A stretch of DNA of 46,215 bases from Apostichopus californicus (lineage: Eukaryota; Echinodermata; Holothuroidea; Aspidochirotida; Stichopodidae): positions 1,653-47,867 of the forward strand of contig JAIPMN010011221.1 in NCBI GenBank assembly GCA_020650975.1, in the 5' to 3' direction. The notes under the pieces are model-generated. The model saw nothing but the letters and a program-made list of their open reading frames with translations, had not been told where the DNA came from and did not search any database. Positions 1-12,600 of the stretch are shown here, in pieces. Numbering within the stretch: the stretch's first letter is position 1; every line of letters begins with the position of its first letter. A program made the position numbers and the translations under genes.

Positions 1-185
1 AAGATTAATGCATGTCGTCCAGTTACAGAGTTGTTGACAATTGACAATTCATAATCATGGACGTTAAATATGAATGTAAGAGACTGACTTCGGTCAGCTT
101 GCGGCTTTGATAAGCCAATGGTGGCTTCTTCACGAGTTCCTGCTTGCAGGAGGATCTAAAATACACACAATACATACATGTGGAT
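1..185 (+). mobile_element. tRNA-derived SINE family 1, 5'-cut copy at window edge
   Basis: Matches the body and tail of the fuller copy at 4612-4856 (gagactgacttcggtcagc, tttgataagccaatg, ctgcttgcaggaggatcta) and ends in CA/TACA-rich sequence. The tRNA head would lie left of the window. It sits in the CFAP44 intron after exon 23. Confidence 0.85.
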
Positions 186-510
186 GTTGTAACATATATC
201 TTACTGCTGTTAATGACATGTTACATAATGTTCACAGATGTTGATGAAACTTCAAAGTATAACTCAAATGCCAGTTGGAGAGCCTCTTGGCAATCATAAG
301 GAAAGACAAAAGGCTCTTCATATCTGGAGAGCCTTTTGGAGTTCCATAAATTGCACCTATTAACAAGAAGACAAGCTTCAGAAAGTTTGTACAGAAGAAT
401 AGACTAGTTTTACTTAATTTACCTAAATCTGCTTAAAGTGAAATTTTAGTCATGAAAAGCTGAAACAATAAGTATTAACAATAAACAAAAGTTATTTGCT
501 ATTGTCTCAC

Positions 511-699
511 CAGCTCTTCCAGAACCAACAGCTGATTTCTCTTCTTTAGAGCGTTCATCCTCAAATGTTCCGGTACTACGTAGTCCTTGGCCGTCTTCAG
601 TTTGAAGTCACCCATGTTCTCTTGAGCTTCCTTGATCGCCTGGACGTCCGCGGGGTCTTCATGATCTTCGGGTGGTTTGCTGGATCGTAACTCTTCCCA
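511..699 (-). CDS. CFAP44: CFAP44 exon 23 (last exon inside the window)
   Basis: 189 nt encoding residues 1384-1446, with [40 protein letters not shown] and [15 protein letters not shown]. Acceptor TTTTCAG|, donor CTG|GTGAGA, phase 0 out, so at least one more exon must lie to the left of the window. Confidence 0.95.
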
Positions 700-3600
700 C
701 TGAAAATCAAAGGACAATCATACGTACATCAGTCAGAGATCAAAATCATATTAGACACTTCTCTCTGACAAATCATTTGTCAAGGAGACCTGGGAGAAGT
801 AATTTCATTGTTCTTTCATTTGCATCTTTGGGCAGAAAGTAGGTTATGTGATATTAATGGAAACAGATAGACAAACATATCTGTGTGACCAAAGGTGACA
901 GCATCCATTTTAATTTATGAAATATGTGAAAACAAAATAGATCTCTGCAAGTCCTTGATGATACCCAGTGAGATATTAGATAAAACAAACAGGTCATGTA
1001 TCCCCTCACTAGTAACTATCACATCATAGACAAAACATAACAGAAATGTCTGTTACGCATGATCCTCTCTCTGATCTCTTCTGATCATATTTCATGATCC
1101 TCTCCCATGATCCTCTCTCATGATCCTCTCACATGACCATCTCTCTAGTAACTATCACATCATAGACAATACATAACACAAATGTCTGTTACGCATGATC
1201 CTCTCTCTGATCTCTCATGATCCTCTCTCTGATCTCTCATGATCCTCTCTGATGATTCTCTCTCATGATCCTCTCTCTGATCTCTCATGATCCTCTCTCA
1301 TGATCCTCTCACATGATCCTATCTCTGATCTCTCATGATCCTCTCACATGACCATCTCTCTAGTAACTATCACATCATAGACAAAACATTACACAAATCA
1401 TCTCTCTGATCTCTCATGATCCTCTCTCTGATCTCATGATCCTCTCTCATGATCCTCTCTCTGATCTCTCATGATCCTCTCACATGATCCTTTCTCTAGT
1501 AACTATCACATGATAGACATTACCCTACACACATTTCCGATGGTCATACCTGTTTCTGACGGGTTAGTCTCTTCTGCTTGGCTTTCTCTGCCTTCTGTAG
1601 AGCCTGGTTCACCTTCTCACCTAGTCTACCAGTCAGTAGGGTTGGCTTCTTAGCTCCTTGCATCTCTAAAAAGAAAAGGTCACAATGAATACAAACTTGT
1701 TTTACTGACCTAGCACCTAATAATTAAATAAGTTGTTAAAGTAAATTGTTAATGCCATCAACATGATTCATTAATTTCTGTTTTATAGGGTCTACCTGGG
1801 TCCAAGACAAATAATGCACAACAAATATCCCTCCTACAAGCCAGTCACATTTTCAAAAAAAGTGTGAACAAGTGTAAGAGCCAATCTCACCGCCCAGTTT
1901 TTTCATAGCTTGGTCGACAGTCAGACAATGTATGGATTAAAATGTAACCTGTTGATTGACTGAATCAGTACATTCTCTCATATATCTTTTCCATTGTTTC
2001 ATCTTTAATCAAAGTTACAACAATGTTAAACAATGGGCTATTGTTATAACAATATCAGACCGCAAGGCAGTTACTTTACCAAGCTGAACAGCCACACATG
2101 CAGATGGGAGAAGCCAAATGGCTTTTAACTTAGTACAATTCCTGTCTCTCAGCACATCCAGTTTAAGATCCTACTTCTCACCTAAAAAGCGATCAACGGG
2201 CTTGCCCCTCAACATATCACTGACCTTCTTACTCCTTTGCGTCGGTCAACTACAGTTACGCTTCGCTCTTCCTATCATGCGCATTTGCAATTAACTCCTG
2301 GTCAGTGTACCCCAAATCATTATGGCGATCGTGCCTTTTCTTTCGCTGCGCCTTCTCTTTGGAACGAACTCCCATTTCACATTTGTGACTCTCCCTTCCT
2401 TTGTATTTTCAAGAGACAACTTAAAACGTTTCTGTTTGATTCCTAGTTTCTTTTATTCCTTGGTTTCCTTTGTCTCTTTCCTACTTTGTAAAGCGCTTTG
2501 AAACGCTGTATTAAGCGCTATATAAATGTAATTTATTATTATTATTACAATTCACATCAGGAGGCTATTCAATTCACAGTATTTGCAGATTTTGAATATT
2601 TTCCCCTTCAAAATAGACCAATGTTTCAGATGTGGAAAACCATGGTTTTCACACTTCAGTTTAGCCAGGGCTGGAGCAAGCAACCTCCCAGATGTTAGGT
2701 TTAATTGCTTCTAATGCAAATGTCTTTTTCAACTCGTCCATATGGCTGGTCGTTAGTAGATTAATGACAATGACATAATAATACAATAAATGATTTCTGA
2801 CTCACCAGTCGTGAGAGCTGCATCAGAATTAGACTGAGATAGCTTGGGGTCTCCCCCGAATGAATCCTGTGTGGCTTCTCGAGACAAGGCCTTCTCCGAG
2901 ACCATGGTGGGTTTACGATTCATCTCTTCACGGAGGACGTGAAACTCCTTACTCAGTTCAGTCGTACGGTAAGTCGCCACTTGGTGGGAAGATTTGATGG
3001 AAACTACTACGACTCTTTCAAATTCCAGTTCTGCTTTGAACCTGTAAGAAAAGAAATCACATAAAAGAAAAAACTAAATAACTAGAGAAAAAAAACTATT
3101 ACAAGGCAAACTTTCATCATTGCAATGGGTTAGAAATAGATGTCAGAGTTTCACCTGCATAATTCCCTCCACAACCCCCTTCCCCCCCCCCCTCGCTCTG
3201 AACCCTCATGCATGTAGGTATAACAGAGAAAGCCATTGCCCGTATACTCTCTGTAGTTATAGAAGTTGACAAGCTGTATAGGTTACCGCTTTTTTAGCAT
3301 ACACCCCTATGGTGAACTTTGACACTGTCATCATGGTAGCGTGTCTTTGTCTGGTGAAAGTTTGTTAGTTTTTATAATTTGAGGTTGATTATCTGTTCAT
3401 TTACATTGGGAAATTTGGGTGGTTCTTGTTGTTTACCTGTGTTTATATGTGTTGGAAGGTTTTGGACTAGATAAGGCGCATACATTAAACAAGTTATTCA
3501 TATTTCATTGTTTTATGTTATGTTTTCAGCTTGTCTATTCTCTTACAACATAGGTTTCTCACAAAGTATAAGTTTGGGGACTTGTTCATGAGCATCCCTA

Positions 3601-6600
3601 GTGTTGTACATGCACTAGTTGAAAGTGCAGTAAGATTTAAAAACAGCATTCCAAATACACAACATGTCTAGATAAACTGATGACTTCAAAATAAAAATAA
3701 AATCAATATAAAAAATCAATCAAAAAAATCAATCAATCAATAAAATAAAAAAATATATAAAAAAATTAATAATAATCATAATAAATAATAAATTAAAACA
3801 ACAATTAAAATAAAATAAAATAAAATGATGACTTGGCAGATTTGTCTAAGTACTATTGCTTTTGTCATTATTCTGCATTTTAAGGTGAAGACACACTTTG
3901 AAAGAAGTGTGCTTGTTATATCCATGTACATGTACATGTACTTTTACAAATTCAGTATGAAAGATTTGTACTCATTGACTCAGACTTCCACTTCCAAGAT
4001 TGAAATAAAATAAAATAAAACCTAACCCAATTTGTTGTTTTTCACAAATGTCTAAATGTTTACATTGTGAGATCATGAATCAATTACCTCTGTTGAAGTT
4101 TCTCCAGGGCAATGCGATGCTTCTCAGCTTCCCAGGCCAGTTCTTTATGCACCAGTTCGATCCTGTCCTTGGTCTGCCTCTCCAATTCTCGCCGGATGCC
4201 AGGGTCCATTTCAAACTCCTGAGGTTATTATAAATATTTAATATCTTTCTATGGCATGGTTTGTTGACATATTACAAAACTACACTTGTTGGTCTCTAAT
4301 AACAAGCATCGTTTTTGAAATTTGGGCACTTTTTGAAATGTTTAACAATCACTTAAACAGATTCTACAAGTGTCAATAAACGCATAATCTGAAGTATTTG
4401 AGATAGTCGATATAAAGTGAGTGTATAGTCTCCTTCATATAATGGGGATTTACTTCTGAATGGTACGATTGTTAAAGGTCAGTAATAATGCAATGAAGCC
4501 GCTTATTCGACATGCTATCATTAAGTCAATTAGGAAGAAACGTCTCAGTGATATTACATCTTCTCTCTTCTGTTGTTGTTGTTGTTGTTATGATTATTAT
4601 TATTATTATTATGTGGAGTGTTAGCTCAGTGGTTAACGCCGATGCCTTTCAATCATAAGGTCCCCGGTTCGAGTCACTCCAAGATTAATGTATGTTGTCC
4701 AGTTACAGAGTTGTTGACAATTCATAATCATGGACATTAAATATGAATGTAAGAGACTGACTTCGGTCAGCTTGCGGCTTTGATAAGCCAATGAGGCTTC
4801 TTCGCGAGTTCCTGCTTGCAGGAGGATCTAATATACATACATACATACATTATTATTATTATAGAGAACTCTTGTTAGTTAGACATTTGTCAATTGAGTC
4901 CTTTTCCATTCCTGTTCCATAGGTCAATTACAAACATCAAGCAGATGGTTCCATTTCACTTCTAACTTTTATCAACATCACAATTCACTAATTATAGTGA
5001 AACGGTCAATTTGTTCCACGAGGAGACAAATTCACTGAAGCCAAGTGGAGATTTTTGGACATCTGTTTATTCCGAGACTACCAGTAACAAAGCTTTAAAC
5101 TATCATTGTATGCTAATATTTGCATAGGAGGAGACTGGACTTATAATAACTAATATGTTCCATGAAGTAGTGCTCAGATGAACTCAAACATCTGGTGTAG
5201 TTGTCCAATATAACATGTTTATTTCTGTCAGTTGAAACTAAATATATGATGACTAGCTGTGGGCAATTAGCCAAATCATATTTAATGACAATAACAAACT
5301 GAATGCCTGGCAAGTATATATATATAGACATTAGGCAAGTTGACAATGACAGGTCCACAAACTCTTAAGCACACATCAGGAGTTCCATGAGGACTAATCT
5401 ACAACCTACCAGACCCCAACATTTTTTTAGGGGGGAGGGGGGGTTAATCAAATTGTTTGTTCAAGGGTGAAATGATATAAACACTTAAAACAGTTCAACC
5501 CCCCCCCCTCCCAAAACGCTTGTGTAACAACTCGATGTTCAGAACATATGAGACTAGACTGAACGGTATTAACAAATAACTTCATCAACCTGTGTCGAAA
5601 AGTTCCGAAAACTTTAAATATATTTCCTGACGTCTACGAAACTCACGCGACCCACAGAAATTTCTTCACAATCAATTTTTGGGTTTTATTCATAGCTTGC
5701 AAATGGTTATTTGTTAGAGAAAAGCTGACCACTGTATCTTTTCCACACTGTTAAGGTAATTAACAAACTAAGTTTGCTAAATAATCCCACTATGCTATTA
5801 TTTGCATAGAGAGGGGGCAGTGGGCGGGGGGAAGGTGTTCTACATCTTTTTTTTTCAAAATCAGTCATTTTACTGACCTTTCTCTCAAGTTGCAGTTTTC
5901 CAGGCAACTCTTGGTTTTTCTCCAGCAGTTTCTTGAACTGCCTCCTGAGTTTAGCGATGGTCCTCCTGACATTTGTCTTCTTCTCCTCAGCTAGTCTCAT
6001 CATCTTGTCATATTCTGCCTGCTGTTTCTCAAGTTCGATGCTGTAGTGGTCCTTACTCTCGATATCCACTGTTCGTAACAACTCATCATCTTTCTACAAA
6101 ATGGTTCCAAAAGAAAAACAGAAGGAGTAAACAACTATATATTAATGATTCAATGTAATACATACATGTACATAATGCTATTGATGAATCTTTCTACCAA
6201 ATTGGGGAGATTTTCAATTGATATTAATCCACTTTCTCCTTTGCAGTTGTACTGTGAACCTCTTGTTGGTAAATATTAGAAAGTCCACATGAAGCCTTTT
6301 GTTAAAGAAGAAAGGAATATTAGGCTAGAAGAGTTGAATCAGTCACCTAAAGAAGTATTGTGTTATACCATACGAGCTACCCACCCATAATATGAATAAT
6401 CCCTGATCACCGTATTTTCACATAGGAGAGCTAGGGGTTGGGGGGTGGGGGAGGGGGTTGGGGGAACCATAGTATTTTACATAGCCTGCAACAAAGGAAA
6501 ACACCCAGTTTTATTGGATATAACCAGGAAAGGGTGAAGGAGAATTTTGCTAAATACTAGAGTATAAGAGATGTAAACCTGAGGTCAAAGGTTTGTGTCC

Positions 6601-9600
6601 CATTACAGCAAAACCATTTTTTAATTTTTTTTTAATTCTCCAGTCAGATTTTAATTTAGTTTGACTTAATGACCCATCATGCAATCATAACTTAGAGAAA
6701 ATTTCAAGGAAGAGGCCAAAAATAAAAAGACTTACCCTAGCAGAAGGAATCTTGGCCTTTGCAACCGCCTGAGCCTCTTCGATTTGCTCCGTGGTCATCA
6801 TGGTAAAGACGAAGAAGTTTCCGTCGGCAGCGGACGAGAAGATGTGTCTGTCGTCAAAGCTGGGGACGAGGGTGGTTATGCTGCCGTAGTTGTTATCGTG
6901 GACATTCAACATCCAGTAATTGGTCAGACTGGACAGATCTGCCTGGTTCAAGTTAGGCTGACGGTCGTTCTCATCTTTGTCTTCCTTGGCTTCCACGGTC
7001 TGTACTCTTATGACGCCATTCTCCATACCCAAGATGGCGTACTTGCCATCGTGTCTGTAAGGAGGGAAGAAGAAGATGGGGGTGGAAGTGGCAAGAGGTG
7101 GCGGTTGAATATGGCAATCATAGGTGGCGGAATGAGTGGATGAAGATGGGGCCCTTGGAAGCCAGGAAACCTGGTAGATGAGAGGCAAGGTTGTCTAGAG
7201 CTGGGTTAGTCTTGGGACAGATATGTCACTGGGTCACCTTTTCTTTACCTTAAATATACTATGAACATGAGAATGCAATTTATTACTTTTATCCCATATT
7301 TGCACAGACATGGAAATTGACTGTGGACCTCAGGGATGGAATCTCCCTCCCATCTTGTCAGGCCTGATTGTAGGTTGTAAGATTGAGGCATGGCTGGCTG
7401 AGGTCAGGTCAGATTCTCTTCCAGGAAGAAATGTTTTGTTTCTCCCTGATTCTCTTCCAGGAAGAAATGTTTTGTTTCTCCCTACCTCAAATATTCTTCA
7501 TAGGCAGCCAAGAGTATTAACTACATTTCTACGTAACAGAAAACACAGTCAAAACGAATTTTGATGTATGTGGCTGCATGTGGAAGCATTAACTAGTTCC
7601 TCCCACTGTTTACATCTCCCATATACTCTAAATACACTCTAATGAAATTTGAAAACTCACGTGAAGCTGATGGTTCTGATGGGGACATCGTCGCTGTCTA
7701 GGACAGCGACTGATCTGATTGGTTCATTAATAGCTTCCTCTTGGCTGGCTTTGATCATCATCGCCTTCTCTTGATCGTCAAAGAATTTACACTCGTAGAG
7801 ATAACCGGCATCAAAATCTCCCTGCAGATTGAAAAAATGTATTAATTAGAGAATTATGACTTTAAGAATTAAGAATAATATAACAAAACAAAGAAAATAT
7901 ATCAAGCTACCAAAAATATAAACCAATGGAATAAATCATTGTCTACTTGATAGACAATAATCTTTGACTGCTAAATGGCAGCAATTTTACCAACTGTATT
8001 TAAATCACAAATAAAATTGCAAAATTCAAACTGAGACACACCCCGCACCCCACCCCCCCCCCCCTTGTCCCTAATTATAGTTAATGGGTAAGAACTTCAA
8101 CTATGACCGCGACACACATTTACATGACCATTTTCCACCAGACATTAGCAACACTTAAAAAGTAACATATGATTTATGAAACTGATCCTGTCATGGAGAA
8201 CAGAGTGGGATTATATTTTCATACCATGGAGACCCAGAATGTATTGGGATCATGAGGCGAGTAGACACCAAAGAGGATAGGACTGGGAACATCCGGGATG
8301 AAATGGGATTCTGGTTCCTCATCTTCTTCCTCCTTCTCCTCATCTGTTAAAAGGACCAAGAAAACAAGAAGAAGAAGAAACCTCAGACAGATGTGACCAG
8401 AGAACACATACAGCTCTGACAATGTAACAATCTGTGCAGAGAACCTAATGACTCTGTCATATCGTCCCTTGTTTGGCGTACTTATGAGTATGCATATTAC
8501 TTTATTTTGTTTTGCGTAGTGACCAATGTTTTTGAAACATCTATATGCCCTTGAAACTGTTATACATCCTTTAAATTTAGAACGGCAATAAAACATAATT
8601 TGTTGTCTGTGACTTAAAACTAGGAGACTGCTTAAAAAGGTATTATTTGTGATCAAACATTCAGTTGCAAATCAGTGAAATGATTTGGACCGTGATGAAT
8701 GTTATGTTAACATTTGTCAGTATGCAAAAACAGGGAACGATATCTTTGTCCTGGTCTAGAATAAATGACACAGCATTCAATATTGTCCTTTTTTTCCCAC
8801 ATTGTTTCAAAATATATACAATTATGAATATTTCATACCTTCCATATGATCCACATCCCAGCAACACACGCTATTTATCTGGGCCATGCAACATACCTTC
8901 ACATTGTTTCACAATCTTAAGAATTATGAATATTTCATACCTTCCATACGCTCTAGATCAGAGCAACACCCGATATTAATCCAGGGCGTTCAACATACCT
9001 TCATATTGTTTCACAATATTAAGGATTATGAATATTTCATGACTCCCATACGATCCAAATCCGATGAACACACTATATTTATCCGGGCCATTCAACATAC
9101 CTTTCTTTTCTTCCTCGTCGTCGCTGTCCAGTCCTCTCTGTCTCCTCAGTTGTCTCTTACGCTCATCCTCTTGTCTCCTCTTCTCTTCCTCTTCTCTCTT
9201 CCTTGCCTCTTCCTCCTCTCTCTGGATAATTTGAAGGGGGAAAAAAGTCGGAAATATTATAGCAAACATTGAGATTATAACAATGAGATTATTACAAAGC
9301 ACTGCGACTTTGTAAAGCATAAACCTCTTGTGACATTTCAGAGAATTTATAATCTTGTATTTGCATCTACTGCCTAAGTACCTATCATATTCATGTCCTA
9401 AATCCACGACTCTTTTAAACTATCATAAACACCTGTAATAGAAAGCCACGTTGGTATTAGACCCACACGGACGGAATTGGGATCCACTTAAGTTAACAAC
9501 ATTTAATTTGTTTTAATTATTATTTTTTTTTTTTATTCCAGTATAAATCTCAAGCAATTTATAAATAGGGAGTATAGGAGTAAAATGTGAGAAAGAAAAT

Positions 9601-12600
9601 TAAAACAATAAAAAATCAAATTTTAAAAATGAGGTCATAGTTGGTAAAAAACATATTTGTTGGAAAATATCAAATAAGCAAAGGTAAAAAATATTATAAC
9701 AAAGGGTTTACTACCCACATTGTCTAAATAGTGCAGTTCTGTATAAATGAGCTTTTCTAAAGGAGAACTCTTGAATAATGACTGATTCACATCACATTGT
9801 ACATAGTTGCTGGCTAAAATTGTATGAATGACTGAGGTGTCATTGGGTGTAGTGAACATTTATATAATTTAAAATTCAGGACCCATTGGTTTACCTTAGT
9901 TATCTTATTTTACATCTGGCATCAAGTTGACTATAAAAATGGTGTGTAGCGGACTTAAAGTTTAACGGTAAACAGTGTGGTACAGTTGTATTAAAATAGT
10001 CATGGTCTTAGAGATTAATTTATCATGATAAGTTATGTCAGTCCACTGTAGAAACTTGTGGCTATGGGCTTCATAATAACTGAAGAAGTTAGTAGGCTTA
10101 TATGAAAGGCATAGTCTCAAAAATAAATTGAATAACTTTTAGCATGTCAGTTTTTGGGGTTAGTTTCATGTTTAAAAAAACAAACGGCAGGTGTAGGGGT
10201 TTTACAACAAAGCAAAGATCTTTACCAGCATGTCTGGACTTCAGTGACAAATCTTTATACAGTTTTGACTCATTTGTCTACATATTACATAGCATATTAG
10301 TTTGTATATTCTTGTAACAAGAGTTAAATTGTCTCTACAACCTTACCCTTAGTCTTGATTTGATGCTTCTAAAGGTCATCCTCCTTGATGCTAGTCCTTC
10401 TATTTTAAATGTCTTGGAGGTGTCATATTTGCCGGGCTCTGGGGCTTCCACTTCCATTATCTCTCCTTTGGAGCAAAATATGAGGAGTGTATTCTTCTCC
10501 TGAAGAAAAAAATGAAAATAAAAAGTTAAATTTATTACTACAAAATCTTTAACAGTTTGATCATCAGTTTTCAGTTGTTAACCAATTCGATAGTTTATCA
10601 ATCAGTAAGTAAATAAATTCTGTCTTGTGAATAGATGTGCATAGTTTCTACATTGCCACTTTTTTTGGGTTTTTTGTGGTGTCTGCCCAACCTTACCAGT
10701 ACATAGTGAGGACCGCAGGCAAATTTACAGCATGGGAAAATGTGCATACGTTGGGGAATTTGTATGTAGTGCTTACTTGTGATAGGATATGTAAACATAA
10801 CAGACAGACAATGCCAAAGGCATGTAAAAGTTGTAATCATGAAATCACCTTTTTTACATTTCATACAATATTAAATGTTCAATTTTGTAACAGGTGTGGG
10901 TATCCTTAATGTGTTGCAGCATATGGATTGGGTAAACATTTTTGCTGTGGCCCACAAAAATCAATTCCGTGCCCACAACGGGCCTAGCCTATGGGGAGTT
11001 TGTATGTAGTGCTTACTTGTGATAGATTATATAAACATAACAAACAGACAATGCCCAAGGCATGTGAAACTTGTAATCATGAAACCAACTTTCTACATTC
11101 CATACAATATTTAAATGTTCAATTTTGTAAACGTTGTCGGTATCCTTAACTTGTTGCAGCAGGAGGATTGGGTAAAAAATTTTGCTATGGCCAACGAAAA
11201 TCAATTCCGTGCACACAACGGGCCTAGCCCTCGTCCACTGTAATGCAAGTTGACACGCTTCTGTACCTAAGAAATAAGTGAATGATCCTAAGTTAGTTTT
11301 CTCTACCTCCCCCCCCCTGCTTCCCCTCCATGCACACGTCCACCATGCCATTTCTTCTCGTTGATGAAACTAAATTTCCATACACATCCAAGTTATTTAC
11401 TAGAATTATTACTTACGTGATACCCTGGTGCCCAGGTAAGATTAGATACTGGTCCAGAAGTCTCTATAAATCCAATGGGAGAGAAGCCGTCTCCAATGCT
11501 CAGGAAGAACACGGTACCATCCTCACCCTAGAGGAACAGAGAGGAACAAAGAGTCAAGCAAACTGTACAATGTGTATTTTTGCTTTCTTAATGTGTGTTT
11601 TCTGAAAAGTTAGCCACATTTACTTCAACCAAAACTTATCTTTAATAAACCCGATTTTGGAATGTTCATCCTTTTACTTCAGCTATACTATTTCTTCTAT
11701 TCCCCCTTTTTTTCTTTTTATTTAATTCCAAACAAGTTTGATAAGACCACAAAATCTTGCTAAGGCCACAACTATTTTTAAATACAGACTTCATTGGTAC
11801 CAACTTAATACACAACACAGTAATTTCCCTCCCATGACCCCCCTCCCCTCTCTACCACCACTCCCACTCACCATCTCCTCTTCCTTCAACAAAGACACAT
11901 CTAGGTCATCTATTCCAAATTGGTTTCAAATCAAATTCTTCAGGAGAGGCTGTCATTACTCACCCCAGTTGCCAATAGCTCTCCCCTGGTGTCTATCTTC
12001 ATTGTAGATACTGACTGTGTGTGAGGTTTGAAGGCTTGCTTCAGTAATAACTCTGCCTCTCTCACATGTGAGCCTCTCTTAGAGTCTGCATCGTCGTTTC
12101 TGGCGATCATGAGGGCCCTCACGACCCCGTCTTTGAAGCCTGCTAGAACGGTGGAACCTTTGGGATCCACCTATCAAAATAAGAACGAAACATTAAAAGT
12201 GAACATTGGAATGGATCTACTTTTGAGATAAAAAATATTGAGATTGTATCATTTGATATTTTCATATATAGGCTGCTGGTAACAAGAAGTGGAATGATAT
12301 CAAATGACTAATCCCTTCCAATGATTCCTACTACCTGTGTGCTTAAAAAATATGAATGTGGACCTAAAGAAATAAATTGTTAAGGAATTCATGGATTACA
12401 AAGAGTTCATGAGTCATGATAACTTCACTCTTAATCCCCATGACCCACACCCCACCCCATCACATATATCTTGGTAAAAGTGTGTGATTTGAAGGTTGGT
12501 ATACATTTTTACAAAGAGCCATCATAATTCCAGAACAATTTGTGGTTTTCAAACTTCTCGAACAACAAGTCTGACCGCAATAATAGTGTTCGCGATACAG

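Noticed and set aside
2237..2446. A host gene encoding a 69-residue protein
   Set aside because: It is the C-terminal tail of a LINE reverse transcriptase with an upstream in-frame stop.
8219..8656. A 145-residue minus-strand open frame as a separate gene
   Set aside because: Only 8225-8343 is coding (CFAP44 exon 16); the rest is intron read through.
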